Assembly (NCBI GenBank): GCA_029817715.1
Contig: JARUPY010000471.1
Location: forward strand, 682,001 to 746,000
Direction of reading: 5' to 3'
Source of the DNA: Melastoma dodecandrum
Lineage: Eukaryota > Streptophyta > Magnoliopsida > Myrtales > Melastomataceae
DNA: 64,000 bases
Shown here: positions 50,286-63,453 of the stretch, in pieces
Layout: each line of letters opens with the position of its first letter
Numbering within the stretch: the stretch's first letter is position 1
Program-made: the position numbers and the translations under genes
The notes under the pieces: generated by a model
The model's database searches: none
Told to the model about the DNA's origin: nothing
What the model saw: the letters and a program-made list of their open reading frames with translations, nothing else

Positions 50286-53200
50286 TCATATTTTTTAAAA
50301 AAATGAAACGACTTTCTTATAATGATAAATAAAATTTTAAGTAAATATCCCAAGATTGATCATTTTTAGCCAAAATAAAGTCTACGACTTTCGTCTAATG
50401 ATAATTAGCACGGTATGATAAAACTTACAATAATTCTTCCAATTTTATTTGACCATTAATTTTACCTAAAGAAAGAACATCCTTATTTCAAGTTACAGAC
50501 TTATTTCCTAAAAAAGTTAATACCTTAGAATTTTTCTCATATTCACCCTTTCTTTTTTCATACGAGAGAGATAAATCACGATTAAATTTCTTCTTTTATT
50601 GAATATCGCTATTTAAAATAATGATTTTTTGTGATTTAATTAATTATCAATATTATAATTAATTAAAGTAATGATTTACTTCATTCATAGAACAAAATTG
50701 TCTCTGCGATGTAACGAGCGAATTCTAAAACCCACAAACATATTTTATTTAAAAAAAAAAATTGAAAAACGTTCCTCCGTTGCCATCATGCCCCCGCCGT
50801 CTAAATATTTATACACGTACTGTCACACTCTCGTCTCGACCATTTATATTTTGTGTCGTCGTATTCATGCATGTCTATCTGGAGCATTATTATCCTCATC
50901 CTCATGTGTTAGTTTTTCAAAAGGTTTATTTAATCTTTTCTTTAATTATATGGAAAATAATCAATTGGATTAAGTTAGAGACAAGAATAAAAAAAAAAAT
51001 ATTAGGGGGAGACCCAGCTTTTTAGTAAACTCTGCCTTTGGAGGGTAATCATCCCCACTTGGTTTTAAAAAAATGTTTTTTCATAACCACGTTTTAGGAA
51101 CGTCCAAATATGTGATTGGTAAGGTAATAATGATTTTAATTCGGAACAGTTGTAGGCCTTTCAGACGTGCATCGAAATGGTCGGGCGGAAATGTCAAGAG
51201 ATGAATGGATGGACGAAACCCCCGGGTTACACACATTTAACATCACCACTCTAAAATGTCAAGAGATATGGAAGCCGGAGTGTAAGGATGATGATTTGGA
51301 GGAGAATGGTGGAGAGGGATGGGAGAAAGCGGTCGAGATTTTTTGTTGGAAAGAATCCGTCCAGCTTTTCATCTGTTTGCATTGGATTCTTCCTTTTTTT
51401 TAAAGGACTGAATGATTCGGCATGCTATCATCTGACTCATTGCCGAATGTTTAAAGCAAAGAGGGAAGAGTTTCGATGACGTCTCGTTTATAGACACACC
51501 ACGCCATGATCGTAGACCCTTCTCTTTGCCGTGGGTGGGTGGTTGGCGGTGGTCGTGGCTTCCAAACGTATCTATGTGGTGGCCAAGACCCCTCTCCCAT
51601 GTCCTTGCTCGTGTCGTCGGGAGTGTGTTTGGCCCTGATTATGACTAATAGGGGTGAATTACTCATTTCGTTCGAGTAGGAATTTCGACCAAAATCACAC
51701 AACATTCGCGTCGAAAGAGCAAACGGTGACTTGCAAGTGAGACATGATGCAAAGGAAGCTGTCTAACTAGGTTTAAATCAACAAAAGGTAGATATGAAGT
51801 CTAGATACAGAGTCTTAGAGGAAATATGGATGAGAAGTATATAAACTCACGAAGGATATTATGTCACGGCGGGTATGTACCCTTCTTTGCTTCCTACGCG
51901 TATTTTTCTGACTTAATTTAAACGCAAACACGTTAGTAATAAAACAAACGAGAACACAAAGTTTGATAATAGAATAAAAATGTCAATCTTTTATGCGACT
52001 AATGTGACTCATTATCATAATCATATCAACAACAGAAAGCTTTAATTATTTTCTTCGTGGAGTGGAGAGGCGGTCCCCTTCAACTACTTATCACACGATA
52101 CGTTACGTCGATGTGGGGAATCACCGAAATTTTGCTGTCCCTGGGGGAGTTACCAAAAATGAAGGGAGGAGGAGGAGGAGGAAGCTTCACGGGGTCGGCC
52201 TGTTTTTGGAGGTTTGACAGGAGCCATGTGTGGAGCGGAAGTCCGCGCACTAATTCTTCGGAGACACCGAGAAGCTACGTGTGTGGGGTGGGGAATCCAC
52301 AGGAGACAGGTGGGTACGTGTGCCATTTTGGGTCAATGAAACCCAAAGTGTTTTTGTACCATAGATTTTGTTATGAGCAGACGACGCATTATTCAAACTA
52401 AAAACATATCCGAACTGTGTCTTTCATTTGTCCCCTCTTTTCGGAACCTTAAATAATAATAATAATAATATTCAAGCGTACAAGACAAATATCTATGTTA
52501 CAAAATAACTGTAGTTTGAAAAGTATACCGTTTCAAAATTTTTTAAATAATATTTTCAAATCGAATTTATAAATACGGGTTCACTTTAGAATCATAAAGT
52601 TCGATTTTACAATTTCACTCTTAAGGAAATCTGACTATATAATTCCAATTTCAAGAGAACATTCGGACGAGTCCGATTTTCTTAATGAGTCAAATTGAAA
52701 ATCGAATTTTATAATTTCAATTTCCTTGACAAATGAATTCGGAATTATAAATTTCAATTTCAATGTATTATTTCAAAAATTTTAAACTATATGAAATTTT
52801 TTTTTCCAACTTTAGTAACAAAAATTTACAAGACAAAATACAACAACTCACTCGAGATAACTTCTCTCTGTGTAGCCAATAGTTGTCCAATGCCGAATTG
52901 AAGGGTGTTTTGTGCATTATTAATGTAACGGAGAAAAAAAATTATAAAATAGGATAAATAATTTCGAAATTTCGAAAATAACACAGACTTATAAAGTCCA
53001 ACTTTTTTAATAGGTGGATGAATTGTCGCTCCTTTTTATCATATCATTGTCGGGCAAGGTTTCATCGTGATAAAATTACTATTTTTCCCCGATGAATTTG
53101 GCCGATGACACGCAGGGTTTACTCGAGAGGATAAGATCGGCCTATGTTGAGTAATAATTTATGGCACATGGAGTTTTTAACCCCTGAATTATGAGCACAA

Positions 53201-54984
53201 GATATGATTATATATATTCGCCCACCCACCCTCGGGGGTAGTTGAGACGTCATCTCCTCTCTGGTCACAAATAAAGAATGTGAAATAAGAACAAAACAAA
53301 GAAAATTCCTGTTAGGGTTGGATCGGTCTGCATTCGTTTTTTTTAAGCTTTATTTTATCTTTAAAAACCCTACTTTTCTTTTCCTCTTCTTTTCCTCCAC
53401 TAGTTTAGCATTGAATTGAAAGCACACCAATGTATCGATGGAGTTGGTTGGATCGCTTTGAATGGCATTGGTCCATTTGGGACAAAGACAACTCTCCACA
53501 GATCCTCAGACGGGCATGCGTTGCAGAGGGATGAAAGACACAGTCGAAACAGAAACAACGCCTAGGTTTGTCGATGGATCGATACCTTTGTTACAATATT
53601 TCGTATTTGTAGCTCGATGCTAGAAGTAATCTAACAATATGGCGTTCACAGTCGAGTTGTCTGCGTCTCCCCTGATATGTCTATCATCTATAACTTAGTC
53701 GAGCATGTTACCCGCTAAAACATCTCCCAACGTGAGTCGCCACGGCTTTATAACGTTTCCAACTACCCCTGATCTGGCAGAAGATGATTGAAGTTAATGA
53801 AACTCGGTTCAAACAGAAGACATTATTAAGTATACAAACTCAATAAATCATCTCCATCATGATACATAAACTATATATAAGAAGGGCGCCTCGTTGGTCA
53901 ATAATTATATAAGTTAAGTAAAGAGTAAACATAAAATTTTACAACCGGCCGCTTTGTTTATTGTACGTTGACACAAATTGTACAACACACACCTACTAGA
54001 GTAAGTAGTTTGAATCCACAATTATTTTCCAAACTTTGTCAGCATCCGTTTCACACATTTATTACGTCTCGAATTCGAGTTTCTTGAGAAGAAAATTTAG
54101 AGGATATGTTAATAATTAGTGCATTGCTACGACTCTTAAGTCGCTGTTTTGGAGCAACCACACGAACACAGTTATTACTTCATATAATGACGTGGATTGT
54201 CCTAAAATGAAATCGGTATTTTAACTAGCGATATCTCATGGTAATTGGATATTGTTTGAAGTACCGACTCCTTACGACCCGGCAAATCAATAAAGAAATT
54301 TTGAAATTTGTAGAGAGATAAACATCATGGCATAACTTCAAAGTTGGGGTTTCTCCCAACTCAATGTCACGGGCCCAATTAAAACTTCTTCCGGGAAAAT
54401 CAATGTCAGACCCAGCCCAATAAAGGCCCATAAACAAAAAGGTCCGGCCCAAATAGGAACAAGTATCCGGGTCATTAATAATGTAAGGTTGGAGCATGGC
54501 ATTTTCTTTCTAATGATGAAGTTAGCTAATCACAATCGTTAATTCGTCACGTGATAAGTGTTTTTAAACCCGGGGGGGGATTGTGGTTCATTAAAGTTGG
54601 GGGGACAATCTGTCTCCTTTACCTGATTGGGCCCATAACTTTAAATGGTCCCTGTCAATTTGGTTCCCCCCCTCCCCGAAGGTAAATTATTACCGTCTCC
54701 ATTGGGATGAGATGCCCTGATCCTGAATAAGCGCGACCGACTAGAATACTAGATGAGAAATAATGGCTCGTTGAGTATCAAATTCCAATGTTACAAAAAG
54801 GCAACGTTTCTTTGTTCATAGATTGAAAAGGATAAAAAATAATAATAGTAAGAATCACATTGTGGAGCTTTTAAGGCATCTGTGGACTCCTTGCTCTTCT
54901 TCTTCTTGTTGAAGATGGTCGGCAAGCCTCCGCATCCCGACTGTGTTTTTTTAATAAACATTTGCAGTAAGCATATGCTCTCCT
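50286..54984. other. Gene-poor AT-rich region
   Basis: Nearly 4.7 kb with no recognisable exon, tRNA or transposon protein. It has an (AAT)n run near 52455-52469 and an A/T-rich block at 52500-52800 with repeated AAATCGAATTT words. Open frames at 51451-51705 and 52057-52401 have no motifs. The right end contains the KCS 3' UTR. Confidence 0.45.
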
Positions 54985-56382
54985 TCACCATGAAGTGACT
55001 GGATAACTGTCGATGCAGTCGCTCCATGGGTTGTCGTCGTCCATGGACGAATCCCTTAGAGACTTCCATACTAAGCTGCCAACCTTGAATCCCGTCCCGA
55101 ACGCCAGCATCCACAGCCTGTCACCTTTCCTTATCCTCTTCTTGCCCTCGAAGTAGGCCAGCTCGTACCAAACCAGGCTGCTCGATGTGTTCCCGAACCT
55201 GTGCAGGCACATCTTCGCCGGCTCCGTCACCTCGTCTCTCAACCTCAGCACCCTCTCCACCTGCTCTATCACTGCCTTCCCTCCCGTGTGGATGCACACG
55301 TGCTCAAATGCCTTCGTGAAATCTGGGGCCTTTGGCTTCGTTCCAGCCAGGGACGACGTGACCTTGGAGTAACAGTATGATAGGAGCTCGCTCAGTGGCA
55401 GGACCACCGGACCCAGCTTTTTTATGTGGTCGTAGAGGTTCTTGCCGGCTACTGGAATCAGATCCTTGGTGAGGGAGATCCCGGTATTGCCCTCGTCATC
55501 CTCTTCCTGGAATGCGGCCCGGTAGGCACGGTCGTTGCTGCCGTGATGAGTCCTCAGGGAATAGAGTAGTTGCATCTTGGCATCGGCTCGCCTGCTCAGG
55601 TCATTCGTCAAGAGAGCTGCGGCGCAACCAACACGAAATATGCAGTTGGTGACTAGCATGGAGCGGTTATCTCCAAAGTACCAGTTGAGGCTAATGCTCT
55701 CCGTGACGACCACAAGAGCATATTTTACTTTGGCATTATTCTGCAATAAAGTGGCTGCCAGATCAACGGAAATGATGCCAGAACTGCACCCCATTCCACT
55801 GAGATTGTATGCCTTGATGTCCTCCTTGAGGCCATAGTGATTTACGATGAGCGACGACAGAGAGGGAGACGGGGAGAAGCTCCCGCAGGTGACAACTACC
55901 GTGTCAATGAGCCGGGGGTCGACTTTCGTCTTGGCGAGCAGTGAATCCACCGAGGAGAAGATCCCTTCCTGGGCTTCCTGCATCGCGGAGTCTAGCTTCG
56001 CGCGAGAGTCCTCAGTCTCGAAGACAAAAGGCGGGGCATAGGTCTCATCCCCGAGTCCCGACTTGAGGTATATCCTACGCATGAACTCCTGACTCTCGGT
56101 GGAGAAGCACTGCCTGCCGAGCACAAAGCGCTCGCACACGGCGTAGGGGCACTTGCGCTCGGGGCCAGGCTTATAACAGGAGTAGTCGAGGAGGAGGACG
56201 GGCTTGCGCCGGGAGGAAAAGAAGAGGAATAGGGCAGAAACGGAAACAGAGAAGAGCAACGGGAAGGAGAGGGTAGAACTAGGGTTTCGAGAGGCGGAGA
56301 TCGTAAAGTAGAGGGTAGCAAGGAATAGGAAGGCTGACTGTAGGATCTTGATGGGTTGAAGACAAGCAATCCTCATCGACAT
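54985..56382 (-). CDS. KCS: 3-ketoacyl-CoA synthase (fatty acid elongase)
   Basis: Condensing enzyme of very-long-chain fatty acid elongation in the ER, feeding waxes, suberin or sphingolipids. Intronless, 465 residues from ATG 56380..56382; a second Met lies two codons later. Two hydrophobic N-terminal segments at about 10-30 and 38-57 fit the membrane anchor. FAE1-type catalytic residues are present: Cys199 in NLSGMGCSSG, His365 in IHTGGKAV and Asn398 in HRFGNTSSS. Differences from common members are SSG instead of SAG after the catalytic Cys, VVTCGSFSPSPSLSS where many have VVNCSLFxPTPSLSA, and a short ESISLNWYFGDNRSML block. It is a divergent member, and the exact KCS number is not assigned. 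Chain-length specificity cannot be read. Confidence 0.93.
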   Translation of the reverse strand: MSMRIACLQPIKILQSAFLFLATLYFTISASRNPSSTLSFPLLFSVSVSALFLFFSSRRKPVLLLDYSCYKPGPERKCPYAVCERFVLGRQCFSTESQEFMRRIYLKSGLGDETYAPPFVFETEDSRAKLDSAMQEAQEGIFSSVDSLLAKTKVDPRLIDTVVVTCGSFSPSPSLSSLIVNHYGLKEDIKAYNLSGMGCSSGIISVDLAATLLQNNAKVKYALVVVTESISLNWYFGDNRSMLVTNCIFRVGCAAALLTNDLSRRADAKMQLLYSLRTHHGSNDRAYRAAFQEEDDEGNTGISLTKDLIPVAGKNLYDHIKKLGPVVLPLSELLSYCYSKVTSSLAGTKPKAPDFTKAFEHVCIHTGGKAVIEQVERVLRLRDEVTEPAKMCLHRFGNTSSSLVWYELAYFEGKKRIRKGDRLWMLAFGTGFKVGSLVWKSLRDSSMDDDNPWSDCIDSYPVTSW

Positions 56383-57018
56383 CACTATCGTCCTCGACGG
56401 CTCGGTGTGTTTTATAAGCAGGTGTTGTTTCGGGTGGGTAGTGAAAGGGGAAGCCTTCCCAATAGGAAAGAAGTATATTTTTTGATGATTGAAGGGAAAC
56501 ACTTTAGGATTGGCCCTCTCAGAGAGGAATATATAGAAGGAGGAGGCGGTTTTGGTTCAACTGTATCGTGTTTAGTAAACGAACAATGCTTCGGGACATC
56601 GTGTGAATTCGAAATGGGCATCAATTCTTTAAAGGGTGTTGGCAGTTGAGGACAGGGAGGAGAGGGGCATTGAAGTATTACAGCTTGCCTTTTGCTGTGT
56701 CGATTGAGTGATGGGCAATAAATTTCACGAGATGGGCGGGAGTGGGTGATATTCGGCTTCAATGTCGAGATCTCCATCTCTCTCTCACTCTCTCTCTCAG
56801 CTCTACTGTGTGTTACTGTGTTGTAGGTTTTATGCGGGATGGCCCCGCCATTGCAGTGGAGAAGAGTGTCGAGTCTCCTGTGCTACCAGTTCGATTATAA
56901 CTCCTTTGACGTACTGGAATAATTTTATGCTCACTCATAATTATAAAATGCCATTCCTTACTTACGATAATCACGTGTTTTCCGATTGAATCTGGACCGT
57001 GAATCGAAAACTCTAATA
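56383..57018. other. KCS promoter region
   Basis: Upstream of KCS. The KCS frame stays open another 40 codons but has no ATG before 56382, so this is taken as leader. CT-rich tract at about 56770-56800. No other gene seen. Confidence 0.4.
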
Positions 57019-57192
57019 GAGTGTTTGGCCTTCGGAAACGGAATACTCGTTCCGCAGCGTAGAAAGGGAATGGATGGAATGGAAAATAAGATGATATGAA
57101 ATGCCATTCCAACGCATTTTACTGGAACCAAACGTCGGAATGAGTCGTGATAGAATCAAATCAATTCCGTTCCTCCGAAAACTAAACATAAG
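57019..57192. mobile_element. Short MITE with degenerate inverted ends
   Basis: GTGTTTGGCCTTCGGAAACGG at the left pairs with the reverse complement of TCCTCCGAAAACTAAACATA at the right; the interior carries GGAATGG and CATTCC words in opposing orientation. The size and GTGTTTGG-type ends fit common plant MITEs. Borders are approximate. Confidence 0.55.
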
Positions 57193-59407
57193 GGTTTTTG
57201 AAAATGTGTGGAGGGAAAATGTTGTCAGAAGTACATGTATTGCGGTTGACATATCGTTGGAGGGTAAGACATGTGGTCATTAAATACGCAAAGTGGGAGG
57301 TTGGCATGTCTCCTTTATTATTATTATTTTTCTATCACGACTCTCTTCCCCTCTTTCAAGTTTTGCCATGGGGGGATCATACTGAACCTTGTTTACTTTG
57401 GGGCTCCCTCATTTAAACCGAAGAAGACCCCACGTTCATTTCTTTGTAGATTGCCATTGCCTGATTTCGTGCTCACTTCGAAAAATGCAGAATGCCGAAT
57501 ATATATATGAAAAGGTTTGTGCCTCACGTCGCGCACGCAATGACATAAATTCAACTCGAAACCTCTCACTAAAGTTTAGTTCCCGTCTCTTCCCAAACTA
57601 CTTGTCGTCCACATCTCAATCCCACAGAGGACAACGAAGCAAGCACTCGCCTTGCCCAACTGTTAGTAAACAAAGAGTTTAATCTAATCATGAAAGTGTT
57701 CGAATGGAACGAGCATTCAGCTCCCGATTATATGATGTCGGGAAAATAATCATGCGGATTTCGGTCCTACGCTGTGTAAGACACTTGCCTATATAGGTAT
57801 ATGATATGAGCCATTCCATGACATTCTACCCGAGATTTCGTCTTAAAGAAAATTTGGTGAGGGGGTGTTTCCGGGCCAACATTAAAAGCAAAACATAGAA
57901 AAAGTAAGTCAAGTATTATTGCCGACCATGTGATAAAAAGCCCGCCGTTTGTCCGCCCGCTGTTTTTCCCTTTCGTTGCGACTCTCCTAGTACATCTTGT
58001 ATACCTGGAACTTCTAAACACCCAGAAGTAGTTAGCGTTGTGTTGTCGTTTAACCTCCATGTTGAATCTTGTGTTCCCTAAAGTTTGCTTGGAATGAGAT
58101 CTCGTTCGCGCATCCTTGAAATATCTACCAAGCGAGAACGAATCGTGTCGTCGGCAAAGTCCAACCTCGATCTCATGAGGATCTACGGAACCGCTCCATA
58201 GATATCTCGCATCAAACTTGTTTCAAAAAATATCAGCTATAGATAAAACCATCGTAGGTGGTCGTACATGAGGCATTAACTCCGTTTACTTGCGCGTTCT
58301 TCATTCAATTTCGCCTCACAACTTATCCACGATGAATCATTCAGTACAATTTTTTCTTTGGGGCGTGAGGTTCTGACATGTGAAACATTGAAGCATCGTC
58401 GCCCGTTTCTGCAGGGACCCCTTCTCGCTCACCCCCGATAAATGCCAGGACAGCGGTTTAGTATCTTAAGTCGAGGTCGTAAGCTGTCGAATAAGGTGGT
58501 CCTCATTATCATCTGCACGTACAAAAAAAGACCGCGATTTTTTTTAATTTTAATTTATTGCATTCCTTAATATGAATACATGAAATTAGACGTAACCCAC
58601 CATATACACGAAGAAATTTCTTTTTTAAACAAATTATTACTTTGAAACCAAATGATGATGGGAGTACTTACAGCTTAAAACATTATCCTATCAAATGTGA
58701 AAGAGACGACATAATCATATGTTTAATATAAGTCGTTGGATATACGTAATCTTGTAATAGCTTAGGCCATTTTTTTGGGGGGGCTTCACATAATAGAGAA
58801 ATGAGCATCTTCTATCCACGAATCTTGGGCTTGATTTTATTGGACGTTTGATGTTAAAAGCCCACCTACGACTACTCACTATTTAAATATCATGAATTGC
58901 TATAACATTGCCAAAAGCAACGCTCTTACACGCACCGATCCGATGGGACCCAGACGCCATGGCATGGCGTGAAACCCCTCAAATCAGGCCCAAACTTAAA
59001 TTCATAATGCACCGGACTCTGATATTACGTTAGAATATCCGGACTAGCCCGACGTAAGGTTCAATAAGTTCTACGCTAAAATCAATTGGTAGTAAATGGA
59101 GTGACCCGTTGACCTACGAGTTACAAGATCGCCGTGGCGTTGGCACATGGCCTCGCTATACGGCATATAGATGTCAAGTGAAACAACCTGGACTCAAAGT
59201 TCTAGGCTTGTCTGACCAATTTTGGCCCGGAAAAAATCAGAAACTATCCGAATACCGGCATGCTATGTTGAGAGTTGCTTGATCTTACGCTTACATTGTC
59301 CCAGGCAAGTCCATGAACACAATATCTTTTCAGTCCGTACAATGTCAATTTGTTTGACGTAATCACATTCTGACCGATTACTTAATACCTTGATTTTTGC
59401 GATGACA
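57193..59407. other. Spacer without recognisable genes
   Basis: Open frames at 57198-57682 and 57767-58060 show no family motif. Earlier exons of the receptor-kinase relic that follows were looked for here and not seen. Confidence 0.4.
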
Positions 59408-59857
59408 GAGTACGTCGACACGAGGAACATATCGGAGAAGAGCGACGTGTGCAACTAAGTGGTGGTCTTACTCGAGATACTGAGCGAGAAGAGTGCGATA
59501 AAGTCACCGGAGGGAGACGCGGGGGGATAGGCTTCACATAGTGTAGTGGGTTAAGAAGAAGATGGGGAGCTTCAAGCCGGCAACATCAGTGCTGGATGCA
59601 AGGCTTCGAGGACTCACGGAGCAAATGACGCAGAAGATGGTTCAGATGCCTGGCATCACATTATTCTGTGTGAACTCATCGCCCATAGATTGGCCGACTA
59701 TGAAGGAAGTGTTGGCGCTGCTTTCCTAGGTGAAGAGCAGCCCACGGGAAGAATGGGGAAGGAAGACCTGTCAGCCTCTGCTGAAACCAACACCCTCTTC
59801 GACTCCCGCATCATGAAACCATCCATCAGCGTGTTAGTGGGGGAGAACGTTGGTTGA
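59408..59857 (+). pseudogene. LRR receptor-like kinase C-terminal fragment (decayed)
   Basis: It resembles the last exon of a class XI LRR receptor kinase (RGF-receptor/RGI-like). A splice acceptor-like TGACAG precedes kinase subdomain IX words NISEKSDV and VVVLLEIL; after a frame change come SVLDARLRGLTEQM, LFCVNSSP and PTMKEVLALL, then the tail words REEWG and QPLLKP. Stops lie at 59456..59458, 59528..59530 and 59727..59729, with at least one frame shift between the first two and the third. No upstream kinase or LRR exons are visible, so this is a fragment. Confidence 0.8.
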
Positions 59858-61067
59858 GTCGAGTGCTAGGCATGAAAAAAGCATCAAAATTCATTCCTCA
59901 GCATTTTCGTGTACAGAGTTTAGTTTGAGCAAAAGGCAAGATCAAGAGGGCAGGCAGGCATTTCCTCATCTCATGCTCATCATTTATAATGGCCTCCCAC
60001 TTTTGGGCATTTCCTAAATCACAAGGCCGAAGCGCCCACCTTTCTGGGCAAATCTCAAAATGCCTGGGCATTGAGTTCAGCCCAATAAGTGGGCATGAGA
60101 CAAGGCATTCCCAAATGTACAAACTTGGTTGGGGAAAGAAGATTCCCTTAAGCAAAATAAAAGCTAATCCCCATCGAGATGTAATAATTAAAAAGTCATG
60201 GTCCAAAGAAAGATTTAGTGGAGAGAGAAGGTCTGATGGGGAGAGGGGCGTGCCTTCCTATCAAAGACTCGTTGGTTTTATTAACCCGTATGGGTGTGAA
60301 GTGGGAAGGCCAGGTGAAGAGGGAGGGAAGGGTGGTAGGTGGTGGTGAGGCGTGTCTATCTCACTGACCTGTTCCTCACCAACTTACTTCCCCACCCCCA
60401 CCCCTCCTCCAAACCCACCCAGACAACCTAAGCTTCCCAACACGAGATGTCCAAGTGACAAACTGGGAAGTGTCGTGCATGAGCCAAGGAAAGAAAAAAC
60501 CAAAAAGAGTGATCACAAGTCATAACGACTAAGGAAACAAACACAAGGGGAGCTCTGACTGGAAATTTGGGACGTGGTGGAGAGAGAGAGATAGATAGAG
60601 GGAGGGAGGGAGTGCGTGGTGGTTGGGTACTGTGTGTGAGTGGACGCCAATCAATTTGAAAGCGAGGGGAAACCAAACACCAGTTCTCCCGGTGAGACAG
60701 GGGGAAGGTAAGCAAGTCGTCAACTTTCCTCCCTTCTCGGGGCAACCCCAACAACGAAGATATCGACTGTCCTTAGTACCCACCTGCATTGCGTTCTGAA
60801 CCAGGAGGACGTTGCTCCTGTCCGAATTTGTCTCGACCAATGCACGACGCCCTGCCACCTACTCCCGGGTTCATCATCCACACACAGTGGTGGGTATCCC
60901 TGGTCGATTCCCTTTCCCTCTGTTTGCAGCGTGCGCTCTCATTTGAGTTTCCTGGTTGTTATTAGTCCCTAGAATCTCTCTTCGGTCGAACAACGGGCGT
61001 CTGGGCTCCCTGCCTGAACCGGGGTTCTCCATCAAATATCTCCACATTTTTTCTGTCGCCATCCTGG
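59858..61067. other. Shikimate kinase promoter region
   Basis: No coding exon recognised. (GA)n and GGGA-type short repeats occur at about 60581-60612. The SK leader probably lies within the last 200 bases. Confidence 0.4.
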
Positions 61068-63453
61068 ATGGAGGCGTCCGCTTGGTCCCCTGCCCTGCGT
61101 GTCTCGATTTGCTCGAACAGGGTTGGGCAGAGTCTGGTCATCCCCCCTTCCCTGTTGAGGCAGAGAATATACAGGGGGCTTCCCAGGATCGTCGGGCACC
61201 TCAGTCTAAACGACTGTGGAGGTCCTTGCCCCTCGACTTGTGGTGATCGAGGTAACCGCTTCTCCTTTATTCCCGTGATTGGATCATCCTAGGGGGTCAT
61301 ATTTCTGTTGTTGTGATTGGCCTGTTGGCGTAAATGGGATATTTATGTTGTTTGCAGCCCCTGCATTGGAAGCTGGAAATCTGTTCGCCTCTTTGGAAGC
61401 TACTTGGTTGCTGAAGGTTTGACTCTCTGCGCTTCTTCGTGTTCTGATAGATTCTTGTTCGGTTTCTCATCCGGCACTCGCCAATTTCAAATTTACTTCT
61501 GGCAGAAGAAGGGTCAAGAAGTCAGGCGATGCTTGGATGGCCGCTCCATTTTTCTTGTCGGTTTGTTCTCTTGCTAGATTTCTGCGCCAGACGTTGCAAT
61601 TTTGGCCAGTGTTGAGAATTTGTTTCCGTCCCATTGCAGGGATGATGGGATCTGGGAAGACAACAGTCGGGGAGATCATGTCGGAGGCCCTAGGTTATAT
61701 GTTTGTCGACAGGTTAGATTTAACTTTTGAGAGTGGAACTCGTTGCTGTTGGTCTCTTGTAATGCATGCTAGTGAGAAGCGGCTCCTTTTATTTCATGTT
61801 TTCTAATACGATCATGCCGCACACCACAAGAAGCCTGTTTCCGCATCCAACTCTTATTACGCCGTATCTTCCACTTGCAGTGACAAATATGTGGAGCGGG
61901 CTCTTGGTCTGGATTCTGTGGCTCAGATATTCAAGCAGTGTGGAGAGAAGTACTTTAGAGATTATGAGGTGACATTATCTCACTCCTTCATGTTCCTACT
62001 GGACTGACTTTTACAACAGCTGTTCTTTCTTCTGTAAACGAAGCTCGAATGTAGTTTTAAAGCAGTCAAACATATGTTAAGGGCACGGGGTAATCCATTA
62101 ATACGACGAATATGCACTAAAACTGATGTTCACTGGCTCGATATTCTTAATCATTTTCAGAGCGACGCATTGCAAAAACTATCTGCGATGGGTAATCAAG
62201 TGGTTGCAACAGGAGGGGGTGCAGTTATTCGTCCAGTCAATTGGTGAATACTCATAACCAAAGAATTTTCAGAGTGGTTCTGCTTTGTTCTTAGAAGCTA
62301 AGCTAAGAGGTCACTGTCCTTTTCCTCACCTTGAACAGGGAATACATGAAGCAGGGAGTGAGCGTCTACTTGGATGTGCCCGTGGATGCTCTGGCTAGGA
62401 GGATTGCAGCTGTTGGAACGAATTCTCGCCCTCTTTTGGACTTTGATTCAGGGGACCCTTACACAAAGGTGAGACCTGCCCAAATACATCGCTGCAAGTA
62501 TTACTGTTACTTTCTATCGATCGGCATCAGTCTGTATGATAATGAGCCTGCTCTCAACCGTTTCACTCCCTAAATCTGGCGTTTCATCTCGTACGTGCAT
62601 ACTCTTCAGGCTTTTATTGGACTTTTCACCCTGTCGAAAAAGAGATCACAATCATATTCCAGCGCTGATGTTACAGTTTCCCTTCTCGGTACGCCACTGG
62701 CCAACCTAACGACGTGTTTGTAAATTTATGGTCTCACCAATATTGATTGCGTTGCATAAGGTTGCAGAAGTAGAAATAATGTAACTACCGGTGTTGGAGG
62801 AGACTGCCACCTCTTGTGTTGGCCTGATTCATGATATAAGTTTCAACTATAACTGTCCTGGAAATAGATGATTAGAAAAGGGGGCTGCTCCTTTCTTGTT
62901 TCCTTTAGATGAGTAGACGAATTGGATGAACGGAAATTTGTGGCTGTTTACTAACACTCTTCTTCATCAGATCTGGCTGCCAACTTGGGTGTGGAAGATG
63001 TTTCGGATCTCACGCCAACTGCTATTGCAATCGAGGTATGGCATGCGAATTCATCCAATCCTGCAACAAATGCATGAGCAGTTTCAGCTGAGAGGCTGAC
63101 ATTTTCCAATGTGAAATGTTTAGTCTCGTTTTGTGTATCTTAAAAAACAAATGATAGTCCTCTTTCTCACTACAAAAGGAATTTATCATAAGTTTCACTG
63201 GCAATATGGATGGAGTGAAACAACAGTTGAACTTGCTTTACTCGAGTCTGCACAGACAGCAGATAATAGAGATTTTTAACTTGGAGATTAAAGCATCATA
63301 CTGCTATTGAAGACACTATACTGAGTAAAGACTATTGATTGGGTTTGTTCTAATCCTGTGGATTTTTTTTTTGTTTTCTGACAGGTGCTTGTGCGAGTAG
63401 AGAAGTTTCTGAGAGGTGGCATCGATCGCATTGATATAAGAATGTGTCCATGA
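61068..63453 (+). CDS. SK: Shikimate kinase, chloroplast
   Basis: Phosphorylates shikimate at the 3-OH with ATP in the plastid pathway to aromatic amino acids. Ten exons: 61068..61251, 61358..61416, 61506..61560, 61640..61712, 61881..61968, 62161..62243, 62339..62468, 62610..62688, 62971..63035, 63385..63453; 885 nt, 294 residues. The first exon (about 60 residues, Ser/Arg-rich, few acids) fits a transit peptide. Catalytic parts: Walker [10 protein letters not shown] at about 100, DKYVERALG region, GGGAV of the shikimate site, and the lid/adenine region from NSRPLL to LSKKR. The C-terminal [12 protein letters not shown] matches the family. All introns are GT-AG. The last few residues ([15 protein letters not shown]) are less conserved but in frame. 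Confidence 0.93.

Noticed and set aside
52057..52401. 114-codon open frame on the plus strand
   Set aside because: Low-complexity Gly-rich stretch, no family motif and no splice context; likely chance.
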